Of a stretch of 64,000 nucleotides of DNA, positions 11,353 through 21,686 are shown in pieces. Origin of the DNA: Bilabrum cf. latius (taxonomy: Eukaryota > Bigyra: Bicosoecida > Bigyra > Bicosoecida). The notes below the pieces were generated by a model, which was not told where the DNA came from, ran no database searches, and worked only from the letters and a program-made list of their open reading frames with translations. A program made the position numbers and the translations under genes. Position 1 is the first letter of the stretch; each line of letters starts with the position of its first letter. The stretch lies in assembly GCA_965178125.1 (NCBI GenBank), contig OZ237777.1:1-64000 (forward strand), read 5' to 3'.

Positions 11353-12216
11353 ATGGAATGCAGCGATACTCGACACAAGTAGTCCCATTACACAAACAGC
11401 ACACACTCCAGCGGCGGGAGCGTATTTTTGTGTGGGGCCCAATGCTCAACCAGCTCGAGCCTTCCCACGCACCGCTGCGCAAGCTCGCCGCACTCCGCTC
11501 AGCCACGCCAGAATGCATCCAACTACCCTCACCAGCCCTCTCCCCCTGCCCGTGTGCCCGACTTCATAAACCGCGACATCCTCCTCCTCCTGCTGCTCCT
11601 CGCCTCCCCCCGCATACCCATCACGCCCAAGGATCCGCACCCCACACCAGGCAGCCACAAGCCGCCCTTGGGTCCTGCTGGGGACAGACACACCCGCACG
11701 TCCCTTCCTCGTTCCACCACAAATACCTGCCCCGTGATCGACGCGCGCGGCCCTGAACCACCACGCCCTGCACCCGCTAGATTCAGCTCTGCCAGCGCCT
11801 TCGGTCCATCGAGAGCTAGTAGCCTGGCAAGTGATAAGGACTAGACACCAACAGGCGGTACTGGATTCAACGCTAAAGACGATTCACAGCCACCAGAGGT
11901 CAAGGAGAGCGGCGCACAGGCCGAGCAGGCGCAGGGCGGCGCGGGCGGAACCCCCCTGGAAGCACGGCAACTGTCACGCGCCCCCCACCGCAGTCTCCTC
12001 GCCCACTGCCACACTGGCTCCGTTGAAAACACATACTAGACTACCTACGACCTACACATACCTAGACACATACTTCACACACCGCATGCGGCTGATTACA
12101 GCATTCGGGCCTGCCATTTGCACACAATCCGATTGAAGCGCACCTGGTCTCGCGTTGATTTCAAGTGCGCACCCCTGCAAACCCCCATCAATTCCAACCA
12201 CTGGGCCCCGCCATGA
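11353..12216 (+). CDS. Candidate Pro/Ser-rich protein, three in-frame UAG codons
   Basis: The frame runs from ATG 11353 to TGA 12214, 287 residues, with TAG at 11380, 11842 and 12037 and no TAA or TGA. It has a Pro/Ser/His-rich first half, a short hydrophobic run (DILLLLLLLAS), and a charged low-complexity segment (KDDSQPPEVKESGAQAEQ) just after the second TAG. The plus strand is C/A-rich here, which lowers stop density by itself, so length alone is weak evidence. The charged segment following a TAG is the better argument. The same frame stays open again from 12217 to 12510. Confidence 0.35.
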
Positions 12217-12510
12217 CGTATGATAGTTGCACATGACATGATACACCAATACAGCACGACATACAGACCAACGGGGCATTCACAGACGAACACACACCCA
12301 TTTGCACATCCCCTCTTTGCGAACACAACTTGTAAACTCGTCCCAGTCTACCATGATCCCATCTATGGGCAGTCACAACAACCACAGCAAAAAAATTACA
12401 ACATTGTCGAACCTACCAATCGACCGTGCGAGCGCGCCGGCGCCCAAGAGAAAACACACACCTTAGCCATCGAACCTGGGCTCAGTTTAAGTGTTGCTCA
12501 GGGCACGTGA

Positions 12511-13482
12511 TCCGTAAACCTGCAAACTTGTAAACCTTTCAAATTATCGTAAGTGTCTGCCAATCGGGCAAAATAAGAATCTATATATGTTCAATAATAC
12601 ATTGCATCTGCTAAATAAGTTAGAGTATCCTTGGGCTTCGCGAAATCGAAGCTGCAAAGTCTCTGTCGCTCCACTCCGACGAACACATTCTGCGTATTCA
12701 CTCTCATTTCTCACTACTTCGCTGCGAATCGCTTCGCAATATGCCTGATAGCTATAACAAAATATACTAAACCGAGGCGTAAGGTCAGTGCATCTTTAGT
12801 GGCCACGTTCAAAGCGATTTGCATTCACTGTGAAATAGGAAGTTGCTAGGCATTGCCTGTTTCCAGCGTGGGGAACACCAACACGTCGGACCATTGCGGG
12901 TTTACATCGTATTCTAGTGCATTGGTGCGTTCAAACACACTTGGGTGGGCTGAAACGAGGGTATTCAAAGGACTTGAAAGCTTGCAAACCTGGACTAGGG
13001 CCTTGAAGCGCCCGCAAATTCATGGCTTGCTGCATATGGCTGCAGCATGTGTGTTTATGGACGTTATTACTCCTTTGTGGCTTCAGTTGTAGTGTAAAAT
13101 CATATGAATCCCTGTGGAATCGCGATTGTCAATGGTTTGGCCGACGCGTGGGCGCCGCGGCGCAAGTGCAAGTGCTGGCGGAACCTTGGGGACGGCATCG
13201 CTCGATACCGTTGTGGCCCGAGAGGTGACTATGCCATCAATTGATATGCGCCATTCGTACTAATTATAATACATGATTATGGATAGGCAGTGCAGGAGAC
13301 AGATAAGGTTCATGCAATACTTCCATTCGACTATCATCATGATGCGAGACCTCTCCAGGCTTACCAGGGCTTGTTGTCAATGCAAACCCCGCAGCGGTTA
13401 TAAATGTGGAACAAATTTGCAATATTTATATGTAAGGGTAAGCACGCACTAGATTGAGACGTGGGCGACACCAAGACGCACC
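12511..13482. other. Mostly non-coding; one weak open frame
   Basis: No convincing gene. A plus frame from 12619 to TGA 13105 is open apart from TAG at 12850 and 13090, but it has no upstream ATG and only weak coding character. It could be an exon. The rest is A/T-rich with no recognisable RNA gene. Confidence 0.3.
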
Positions 13483-14543
13483 ATGGAGGTATCCAGCCGT
13501 GTGCTGCTCCAAGTCTGCGATGTGAACAGGAAGGGCGAAAGATTGTTTCGTCGCAGTAGGCCATCAAAACGCCAGAGATAGCTGAAGTAGCGCTGTGCCG
13601 TCGAGGCATTCCCAGCATGTGCGGCTGAGGCAAGCCTGAGAGGCATATCCACTAGCAAGCTGCAGCAGAGCAGCTTGGAGGCGCAGGACGTTGCAGGCCG
13701 GGCCAGCGATGTATGTATTAGTCAAGCACTGCTCCGCACGCGGCACCGCACTGGCCGATCCGCACGTTCGGGCCGAGCTGGAGCATGCCGGTGCTGTGCC
13801 TCTGCATCCATCGAGAGGGCTTGGCCCTCCTCCCGCGGGTGGCGTGCGCCTCCCTCCCTGAAACCGAAAGGAAAGGAAAGGAAAGGAAAGGGGGCAGTAC
13901 GCCCTGCCGGCTGGAGTCGACCAGGAAGACATGTGGCAACGAGGCCAGTCGCATACTGGAAAAGGTGGGCCGCTGCTGAACCAGTCGATCGGGGGCGAGC
14001 CCAGTGGGTCCGCGGGACCAACGCGTGCACCTGCACCTGACCGGGGTGTAGCTGCCCCACCACCCCTGCCCACAGATGTGTTCGTACCAGTGTTGAGCTG
14101 CCTGGACATGACGGTTCAGGGGAATCTTCAGGGTTAAGAGTGGCGAAAATCCTTTTGGCCGGTGGGTCTCCAGTGGCAGCGGACACGGGCCAGGCCACCT
14201 GCTCCTGACCTGCCTTCCACGAGGCCAGGGTGGGCCCCAGCACGGGGGCATGCCCCGCGGATCAAGTAAGGAGCTGAATCGCCTCCTTGGCCCAGCAGCA
14301 GCAGCAGACGCAAGAGCAGGCGCAGGAGCAGGAGGACAGCATCATGGTGCAGCTGCGTTGGGTGGCGTGCCTACTAGTGGTAGTGCATCCGCTGCCTGGC
14401 ATGGCACTGGCCCTCGTTAGGCAAAAAGCTTGCCCACCCACCAAACGATAGTGTTGATTTATAAACACCATCGGACGGAATCGTGCATCCGTCCACTAAC
14501 CAGATTTGCATGCACCGTGACACTGCAAGTGGCCACACCATGA
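13483..14543 (+). CDS. Candidate multi-exon gene, exon structure unresolved
   Basis: A frame starts at ATG 13483 and stays open to TGA 14038 with TAG at 13579 and 13588. Two further plus-strand segments in other frames also look coding. One at about 13931-14137 ends in VFVPVLSCLDMTVQGNLQ just before a possible donor, GTTAAG. The other runs from 14112 to TGA 14541, with an in-frame ATG at 14250 and a TAG at 14418, and encodes an Ala/Gly-rich chain (GSSKELNRLLGPAAAADA). Together they suggest a spliced plus-strand gene. Minus-strand frames of similar length exist, so the strand is not proven. A short GGAAA microsatellite lies at 13865-13890. No family is recognised. Confidence 0.35.
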
Positions 14544-14972
14544 GATCGCCGCTATAAAACGACTCCGAGTCGGAGCTTCGACAAAGCACATTTTGACCCG
14601 TGTCAGTCTGCAATTAAGCGTCGCATCAAGTCTCTTGCTCGTATTCAGTAAGCATAGTATTGTATCACGCAGATGACCGGTTTGGCGGTTTTACTCACAC
14701 ATACACTATGCATTGCCCGGGCATCACAGATTGAGATGTGTATCTGGATTCCCATTGTGATCTGATATGCGCCTGCTTACAGCCATGCATCAATGATCCA
14801 AATTACGTTTACGCTGCAGATCTCTTCTGGGATCACGAGAGGAATCAACGAGCGCATCAACGAGCGCACAAACGGACTGCGAGCGAGCGTAGCGATGCAA
14901 CGACTCTACATTAAAATGGACCAAATTGGGTAAATATATTCTCTCCAGTCTACCAGCTGCAAGTATTGAGAT
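14544..14972. other. Intergenic, A/T-richer; probable upstream region of the next gene
   Basis: No ORF with coding character on the plus strand. It lies directly upstream of ATG 14973, so it probably contains the promoter and 5' untranslated region. I cannot point to a specific element. A short direct repeat (CAACGAGCGCA) occurs near 14850-14870. Confidence 0.35.
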
Positions 14973-16229
14973 ATGTCAGACGATCTGGCAGACGGTCCAT
15001 GCCGAAGAAGAGGGTCAACCTCCGGGATATAGCGAAGCAACGGGCCTGCGTCAACTGCAACAAGACGAAGAAGGCGCCTTTCTGGGATTGTTGACGACTA
15101 TGATCCTGCTGCAGCCACGTGGGATGACGTGATCCACCTATCAACGCATGTGATTGCATTTCTTGCTATTGCGGCTGACCAAGAGAATTCCACGCACCCG
15201 AACGAAATTGGTCATGTCGCGAGACGGTTGCGCGAGGCCAGGCGAGCAGTGGAAAATCTCAGTTCATCGATTGAGGCAAGTTTAAACGATTCGGTCGGCA
15301 GTTCTGATGCCGAAATGAGCTTGAACATCGCCCCAAAAAGCGCAGGCCTAGGCCGCGATTCCCTCGATGCAGTCGGCGCATCACAGACACGCGACCCCTC
15401 AGCGCTGGCAGTGGCAGACGATGGCAGCCGCAGCAACAGCGGCGAGCTGCCAGTGGGATCCACCGGAGCAAGTGTTGGCATGGCTTCTGATGGCCCACCT
15501 CCCTCCTCGACCTCGACCAGCGGGCTCCCCGTGCACTCGGGCAGCGCACGATAGCTGGCACTGTCCTCGACCTCGACCAGCGGGCTCCCCGTGCACTCGG
15601 GCAGCGCACGATAGCTGGCACTGTCCTCGACCTCGACCAGCGGGCTCCCCGTGCACTCGGGCAGCGCACGATAGCTGGCACTGTCCTCGACCTCGACCAG
15701 CGGGCTCCCCGTGCACTCGGGCAGCGCACGATAGCTGGCACTGTCCTCGACCTCGACCAGCGGGCTCCCCGTGCACTCGGGCAGCGCACGATAGCTGACA
15801 CCGTCCTCAACCTCGTCCGCCTCGCCGTCCGACGCCGGACCAGGGCCATTGCCAGGGCCAGCGGTTGCCATTGGATCCAGGGGACGGGGTGTGGGCATAC
15901 GTGATGGCAGCCGGACTCATATGGCTGCGTCTGTGGCCGGTGCTGTAGGATCGGGGTGGGGTGTGGGCATGAGTGACGGCAGCGGGAGTCACCTGTCGCA
16001 CATGAGCGACGTGGAGCTGTCCCCAAGTATGCGGGTCTACGGCAGCGGGGGACAGGAGATGGATTGGGACGGTATCGCCATCTCAGGGTCCCCTCGCATG
16101 GGATCCTCGGAGTATAGTGCACCAAGTCAGCCGTGGGCCACGAGGGATGCCCTTGGCCATGAGCATGACAGAGGACAGTGGCATGGTGACGAGTTGTGGC
16201 AAGAATCGGACGGCCCCGATCATCTGTGA
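14973..16229 (+). CDS. 418-residue low-complexity protein with 20-residue repeats, six in-frame UAG codons
   Basis: ATG 14973 follows an in-frame TGA at 14967, so the start is well set. The frame then runs to TGA 16227 with TAG at 15030, 15552, 15612, 15672, 15732 and 15792. The N-terminus is basic (CRRRGSTSG, then RRRRRLSG). A helical segment follows (HVARRLREARRAVENLSSSI), then Ser/Gly-rich sequence. A 60-bp unit encoding (UAG)LALSSTSTSGLPVHSGSAR is repeated about five times in phase, each copy carrying one TAG. The C-terminal 140 residues are Gly/Ser/Asp-rich with no stop. The function is unknown; composition suggests a disordered, possibly nuclear protein. With TAG as stop, the locus would fall into short fragments without a plausible gene. 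Confidence 0.7.
15508..15800. repeat. 60-bp coding minisatellite (about 5 copies)
   Basis: The unit, with landmarks TCCTCGACCTCGACCAGCGG, GCACTCGGGCAGCGCACGAT and AGCTGGCACTG, is nearly identical in all copies. It is exactly 20 codons long, so expansion keeps the frame of the surrounding gene. Each unit contains CGA TAG CTG in that frame. Confidence 0.92.
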
Positions 16230-16301
16230 CTATGGTTGATACACATAATATCACAATAGATCCATGTAAGTGCATTGTCCATCTATGTGTCACGTCCGCG
16301 G

Positions 16302-16610
16302 CTGTTATATGTACTCGGACATCAGGATTGAAGCGACGGGGAGCAGAGGTGAGACGGAAGACGAGGTGGGCGCAGGAGGTCAGGAGGTGGAGAAGAAGAG
16401 GGGGACACCGGCACAGGCGACGACAGTGCGGTGTCAACAGGGAGAACACAACGGGAGGAGTGGGGGCTCCAGGTGCAAGGCACGAGGGAGACGCGGGTGG
16501 CAGCGGGCTGCAGGGCCAGCAGCACGCAGAGGGCCAACAGGTGGGTGGACAGATGGGGCGCACGGCAGGTCGGCCAGGACCGGCGCGTGCAAGCTGACAG
16601 GATAGGGCCA
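16302..16610 (+). repeat. Dispersed repeat fragment, family shared with 46, 51, 53, 55 and 62 kb
   Basis: This segment (landmarks GTTATATGTACTCGGACATC, GAGACGGAAGACGAGG and CAGGAGGTGGAGAAGAAGAG) recurs at 51.02-51.25 and 62.34-62.65 kb on this strand and at about 46.1-46.2, 53.3-53.65 and 55.2-55.56 kb on the other strand. It looks like a fragment of a non-autonomous dispersed element. Its Gly/Arg-rich ORFs change frame between copies, so it is probably non-coding. Confidence 0.6.
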
Positions 16611-16897
16611 AGGTGACAATGCAGGGAGCAGAACACACGGTCCCTGGGCGGGGAGCAGCCACGCCCGATGCAGCTGTCAACATCGCTCATGGTTGGCGGG
16701 CAGACGGTGTGGGCAGCCGTCGCCGGTCAGCGAGCTGCCGCCATCTGATCTCGACCGCGGGAGTGGCAGCGCAGAGACATTGCATGGCCATTTCAAGCGC
16801 CTTCCGGCCGCCCGCAACCAGCACGACGGCCCGTGGCCCATGTGTTGCAATGGTGTGTTCGTTTGATTTCGATGTTGGCCAACTTTTCGGACACTCG

Positions 16898-17090
16898 TCA
16901 CATCATTCCCTCCTGCGAACCCTCAGAGAAGGTTCGGTATGCCACCGGTGCAGTGGCATCCAGCAGCCATTGCAGGTTTTGTGTGCTGTATTGGTGCCAG
17001 GCATCTGCCAGCACGTGCTGCATCAGGAATGATCGGCGATGGAATGCCGCTAGCGCAGCTGCTGCAAGCCTGATTCTGAATACTAATACT
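16898..17090 (-). CDS. Candidate terminal exon, hypothetical protein
   Basis: On the minus strand an open segment ends at TGA (plus 16898-16900) and encodes a natural-looking sequence (AAFHRRSFLMQHVLADAWHQ followed by YSTQNLQWLLDATAPVAYRT). It begins after a TTAGTATTCAG acceptor-like sequence. No upstream exon could be placed in the A/T-rich DNA to 17.5 kb. Another minus frame with its own ATG overlaps it. Short and unverified. Confidence 0.3.
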
Positions 17091-17099
17091 CATTGCTTG

Positions 17100-17567
17100 C
17101 ACTTTTCATTGTCTTCGGTACTAGTCTACTTGAGGGTCGAAGGGATGGAAACGCGCTAATGCTCGCACTAAATAAATGAAAAGGTCGCATGATTTCAAGT
17201 GTGGTCCCGTGGTCGCATTGATGGCCTCCTAGGAATGGCAGCTTATTCGAGCATACAGTAGGGGAAACTCACAGCATGCTGCATATTTATAATGTGCATA
17301 TTCGAATACATAGTATAGATGCGCATGCGTGGTAGCACGTAGTTCGTTCAATCAGGCTATCGCTCCTCCAAGCGGGCAACACAATAGCTTGCTTCATGAG
17401 ACGGTTCGCTAGTATAAAAATTGTGGCAGGCTTCCATCTTGCAAGATAATCTTGCTCATGCTCTACTTATTACAAAACGCCGCACGTATTTAATTTTATC
17501 TGACACATTCCCTGGGTTGAGCCGATTCGAGACTTGCTGCCGCTCTGGGCACTCTCCGCCGTGAAGC
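17100..17567. other. A/T-rich intergenic region
   Basis: I see no coding frame or recognisable element. Base composition is markedly A/T-richer than the flanks, as expected for a spacer or promoter region. Confidence 0.4.
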
Positions 17568-17936
17568 ATGCTAAGCCTCACGCTGCTCTTCCAACGCACT
17601 GATTGGTTCATCATTTATTCATTGACTACAAACCTTTTCATATTCGCGCCTATCGTAGCGCTGAGGAGCCATTGCTCCGACATGTCACGCCGCTGCTCCA
17701 TCTCCACAGCATCCACCGTCGGGCACTGCCGCTGCCCTCCCGCGCCCGGACCACCTGTGATTTTTTACGGACCATATGAGAGGGCGAGACGGGGCATGGC
17801 TTGCCCATTCACGATCTGCTGCATGGCCTACCAATTGACGACTGGCCTACCAGTGGATCCAGCTGCGCACGCACCACATGCCCTGCATCGCAGCAGATGG
17901 GACCCAGCTAACACTTACAGGTCCTGGCCAACCTGA
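17568..17936 (+). CDS. Small hypothetical ORF, 122 codons
   Basis: ATG 17568 to TGA 17934, with no TAG needed. The N-terminus is hydrophobic (SLTLLFQRTDWFIIYSL, then NLFIFAPIVAL) and could be a signal anchor. The remainder is Cys/Pro-rich. Near its end GCTAACACTTACAG resembles a branch point plus 3' splice site, and a different frame (from 17839, through TAG at 18184, to TGA 18334) is open downstream. The real gene may therefore be spliced. No family is recognised. Confidence 0.3.
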   Translation: MLSLTLLFQRTDWFIIYSLTTNLFIFAPIVALRSHCSDMSRRCSISTASTVGHCRCPPAPGPPVIFYGPYERARRGMACPFTICCMAYQLTTGLPVDPAAHAPHALHRSRWDPANTYRSWPT

Positions 17937-18746
17937 CCCGCGTCTCATCCATCCAGAGAGTCAATCACATGATAATCGACTGTGCTACTTGGGTCTTTTC
18001 CTCTTGATTCCTGACCCGAACCAGCCAGAGCCTTTACCCATGGTTCCGGACCTGGATCTGAAGTCTACGGAATCCGCCAGCGCTTCGCGGTGCATCGCTG
18101 CACATGCTCGTACTAGCGCCCACTGCAATCTCAGGCAAAATGGGCAGCAGCGCCACTTTCCGGACACGCTGTGTGCGCGTCCATAGGCGATGCGGGGCGG
18201 ACCACGACGGCAGGTTCGGAGCAATCCGATGCACGGCCTGCGCAAACTAGCTTTGATTGCATCCTTTCGCCCGTCGGACTTTTATCTTTGCCCCTTGCCG
18301 AATCTTACAATTCCCTACTCGAGATACTATTGATGATTGGCAGCAGCCTGGGCCTGCCTTGCCGCTATGTGGCGAAGTGCCGGTTGCAGGCTTCACCTCT
18401 ACTACACTACAGTCTCTGCTACGGCTTGGAGTGATTCGAGCGCAAATCTTCGTCAGCGTAGGAAATAATGCTGGGGCTGAAATCTATGGCATTTGCGAGC
18501 CAGTAGCTGCCGTTGTATGTTGGTTCGGCGTGTATCCGGGCGAGCCTGGGTGACGATGCTGCCAAGCTGTCTCCAACCTCTTGGTTCTAACGAGTACGGC
18601 GAGCTCCTGCGCTATGAAGATATCCGAAACTAATATCGGGGCTCATTGGTTCGCGCGGTCGAAGCGATGGCTCGATGGCTCGCACCAAATTTGGTGTGTT
18701 GGTCGACACAAGGATGCGCTGCCAATCATTACTTTCCGTTGCTAGG

Positions 18747-18953
18747 TTATGTTGTTGATCGCCAAACTCTTACAGATTTCTATCGTTCAAAGTGGCGCTG
18801 TGTTGAAATCGTGTGTCTCGCGCCAACAAGGCATCGAGGCATGCAAACGCCGTTGCTGCTTGTAGTGAAGTTCCACCCAGCACGCGGCGCCAAGCCTTGT
18901 TCGAGATCGCCTATCGTGGAAGCAAACGATTCACCGATCACAGCTGAAACCAT
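18747..18953 (-). CDS. Small hypothetical minus-strand ORF with one UAG
   Basis: ATG (plus 18951-18953) to TAA (plus 18747-18749), 68 residues, with one in-frame TAG at plus 18780-18782. It begins MVSAVIGESFASTIGDLEQG. A plus-strand frame (ATG 18667 to TGA 18966) covers the same DNA, and I cannot decide between them. Confidence 0.22.
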
Positions 18954-19034
18954 GCTATTTCAATGATCCGAGGTACGCTCACACTCGATGTTCATAGAGG
19001 ATGGGATGTGAAACACAAATGTGAACACTCACAG

Positions 19035-21199
19035 TTCCGGTCATCGGCGCTGCTATGCCGGCGCACCCGCAGAGACAGCGACCAAGCAGGCCGAAGCCCC
19101 AGAGGCCACCTCGACCAGTTAGGCAAAGAGGAAACAGTCCAAAAGCATATACGTGCCCCCATCCACCTGCGAGCGGAGCGGCACAAGGTACGTAGACCTC
19201 ACTCCCTCCCCCTGGCAGCGCAAGAAGCAGCTGCAGGCCGCAGGACCGGAACCCTCTACCCCGGTGTGGAGTACATCCCTACGCTCGATCCCATTCATCG
19301 GCGGCATGTGTGGCTCCTGGTCCGGCTGCGCTTCCGCCGACCGGTCCCCTCCTGCTCCTCGAGTGAGGGACACACGTCCTGCCCGTGGCGGCCACTGCCA
19401 CCGGCCCCCCATGACTGGCTGACCCGAAGATGCACCACCGTACCGCGTAACTTAGATGTGCCCCCTCCTACCCCGCTGGTAGGCTCTAACCCCAACGGCT
19501 AGTCCGGACTGCTGGGCAGACAGGTGCATGTGCAGCGGGCCAGGAGCCACCTCGGATGCACCACCGTTCGATGCGACCGCCCACATGAAACCTCTCGGCT
19601 GCAGGTCGGGGCAAGTGCCTCAGGGCTGCAGGTCGGGGCAAGTGCCTCAGGGCTGCAGGTCGGGGCAAGTGCCTCAGGGCTGCAGGTCGGGGCAAGTGCC
19701 TCAGGACTGCAGGTCGTTGCTGTGCCTCAGGGCTGCAGGTCGGGGCAAGTGCCTCAGGGCTGCAGGTCGTTGCTGTGCCTCAGGGCTGCAGGTCGGGGCA
19801 AGTGCCTCAGGGCTGCAGGTCGGGGCAAGTGCCTCAGGGCTGCAGGTCGGGGCAAGTGCCTCAGGGCTGCAGGTCGGGGCAAGTGCCTCAGGACTGCAGG
19901 TCGTTGCTGTGCCTCAGGACTGCAGGTCGTTGCTGTGCCTCAGGACTGCAGGTCGGGGCAAGTGCCTCAGGGCTGCAGGTCGGGGCAAGTGCCTCAGGGC
20001 TGCAGGTCGGGGCAAGTGCCTCAGGGCTGCAGGTCGGGGCAAGTGCCTCAGGACTGCAGGTCGTTGCTGTGCTTCAGGGCTGCAGGTCGGGGCAAGTGCC
20101 TCAGGACTGCAGGTCGTTGCTGTGCCTCAGGACTGCAGGTCGGGGCAAGTGCCTCAGGGCTGCAGGTCGGGGCAAGTGCCTCAGGACTGCCGGTCGGGGC
20201 AAGTGCCTCAGGGCTGCAGGTCGGGGCAAGTGCCTCAGGACTGCAGGTCGTTGCTGTGCCTCAGGGCTGCAGGTCGGGGCAAGTGCCTCAGGGCTGCAGG
20301 TCGGGGCAAGTGCCTCAGGGCTGCAGGTCGTTGCTGTGCCTCAGGGCTGCAGGTCGGGGCAAGTGCCTCAGGGCTGCAGGTCGGGGCAAGTGCCTCAGGG
20401 CTGCAGGTCGTTGCTGTGCCTCAGGGCTGCAGGTCGGGGCAAGTGCCTCAGGGCTGCAGGTCGGGGCAAGTGCCTCAGGGCTGCAGGTCGGGGCAAGTGC
20501 CGCAGGGCTGCAGGTCGGGGCAAGTGCCTCAGGGCTGCAGGTCGGGGCAAGTGCCTCAGGGCTGCAGGGTGGAGGCAAGTGCCTCAGGACTGCAGGTCGT
20601 TGCTGTGCCTCAGGGCTGCAGGTCGGGGCAAGTGCCTCAGGGCTGCAGGTCGGGGCAAGTGCCTCAGGGCTGCAGGTCGGGGCAAGTGCCTCAGGGCTGC
20701 AGGTCGTTGCTGTGCCTCAGGGCTGCAGGTCGGGGCAAGTGCCTCAGGGCTGCAGGGTGGAGGCAGCCGGCCCCCGATTTCGACACGTCCGTCCTACAAG
20801 ACGCCATGGACGAGTGCGAGGGCGAGGATCAGGTGAGGGATCAGTGGAAGCGGGTCGTGGCCACCAGCCAGCTCGCGCTGGCCAGGAGGCTCTGCAGTGC
20901 GGCTGCTGGCGAGTGGCTGGACCGGGCGGACGAGCGCCTGCCCAGCGACCCCGGTCGTCGATGCGGCCCAAGTTGGCAGGTAGCCCTGCGCGATCGAGCG
21001 GAACCTGGAGTTGCAGCAGCGTGGCGGTGCTGGGCTGTTCGTGGTGGACGTGGGTGGGGGAGCTGGAGGAAGGGCAAGACTGGGCGGGGGGACAGGCCAA
21101 AGGTCTCCGGACAGAGACGTGAAGGAAGATATGGTCTGCTGCTCTCTGTTGGCAGTGGATGGGGCCACCGCTAGATCCAGATGGAGCGAGGGGACCTGA
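19035..21199 (+). CDS. Multi-exon hypothetical gene with coding minisatellite and UAG codons
   Basis: A coding-like segment follows an acceptor-like CACTCACAG at 19026-19034. It reads AETATKQAEAPEATSTS, TAG at 19120, then AKRKQSKSIYVPPS and RYVDLTPSPWQRKKQLQ. It meets a TGA at 19420 that a plausible intron would remove (donor GTGAGG near 19363, acceptor TAACTTAG ending near 19453). After that the same frame continues past a TAG (CCCCGCTGG TAG GCT), through the 26/27-bp repeat, and into DFDTSVLQDAMDECEGEDQ. The most coding-like 3' end is in another frame, with TAG at 20981 and TGA at 21197 (PCAIERNLELQQ, then SPDRDVKEDMVCCSLLAVDG). Exon limits inside are unresolved and the function is unknown. 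Confidence 0.45.
19600..20775. repeat. 26/27-bp minisatellite (about 43 copies)
   Basis: Two unit types alternate: CTGCAGGTCGGGGCAAGTGC plus CTCAGGG (27 bp), and a 26-bp form with GGTCGTTGCTGTGCC. The mixture shifts the reading frame between units, but all three plus frames remain stop-free (LQVGASASG, CRSGQVPQG and AAGRGKCLR). A translated product could therefore tolerate unit gain or loss without truncation. Confidence 0.95.
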
Positions 21200-21686
21200 G
21201 GACACCGTCGGCGTTATGGCCGGCTGTCGGAGTTATACAGCGTCGGCTGCTCTGTGCAGTGGGTATCAGGTTGACGCAGCAAATGTATGTACACGAATGC
21301 CAGTATATATCTTTCATTAACTAGAGAATCACTTGAATCAGTGTGAATAAGAAGATAAGACCAGGTCAGAAGATGAAAAACAAAAAAAATATGGTTGCAG
21401 CCGGAGTTGACCCCGGCCCCTGCCTGCCACCAATCGGGCGCGACTTGACTCAAGCATTTCGACTTAGGTCGGCTGGTAAAATCAATGATCAACATACCAC
21501 ACATTGATATAATTCGAGATCGCCTGGTTTGCCTAAGAAAAAAAGTTGCTCGACCCTCCTGAATTGAGAGATTTGCGCCTGATTTTTGGTTTGTGTGTCG
21601 ATTTTGGAAAATCATTGGGTCTGCGGGTGGTCCGCCATCCTGAATGTTTCAGGAACACACCCCAACGCCCCCCCCATAAAGGGTTC
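21200..21686. other. Intergenic spacer before the large satellite
   Basis: No supported gene. On the minus strand, 21390-21420 holds a B-box-like GGGTCAACTCC and a T-run, but no matching acceptor stem or A box, so I do not call a tRNA. The satellite begins near 21687. Confidence 0.4.

Noticed and set aside
21380-21470. tRNA gene or tRNA-derived SINE on the minus strand
   Set aside because: There is a B-box-like GGGTCAACTCC and a downstream T-run, but no 7-bp acceptor stem, D arm or A box could be paired.
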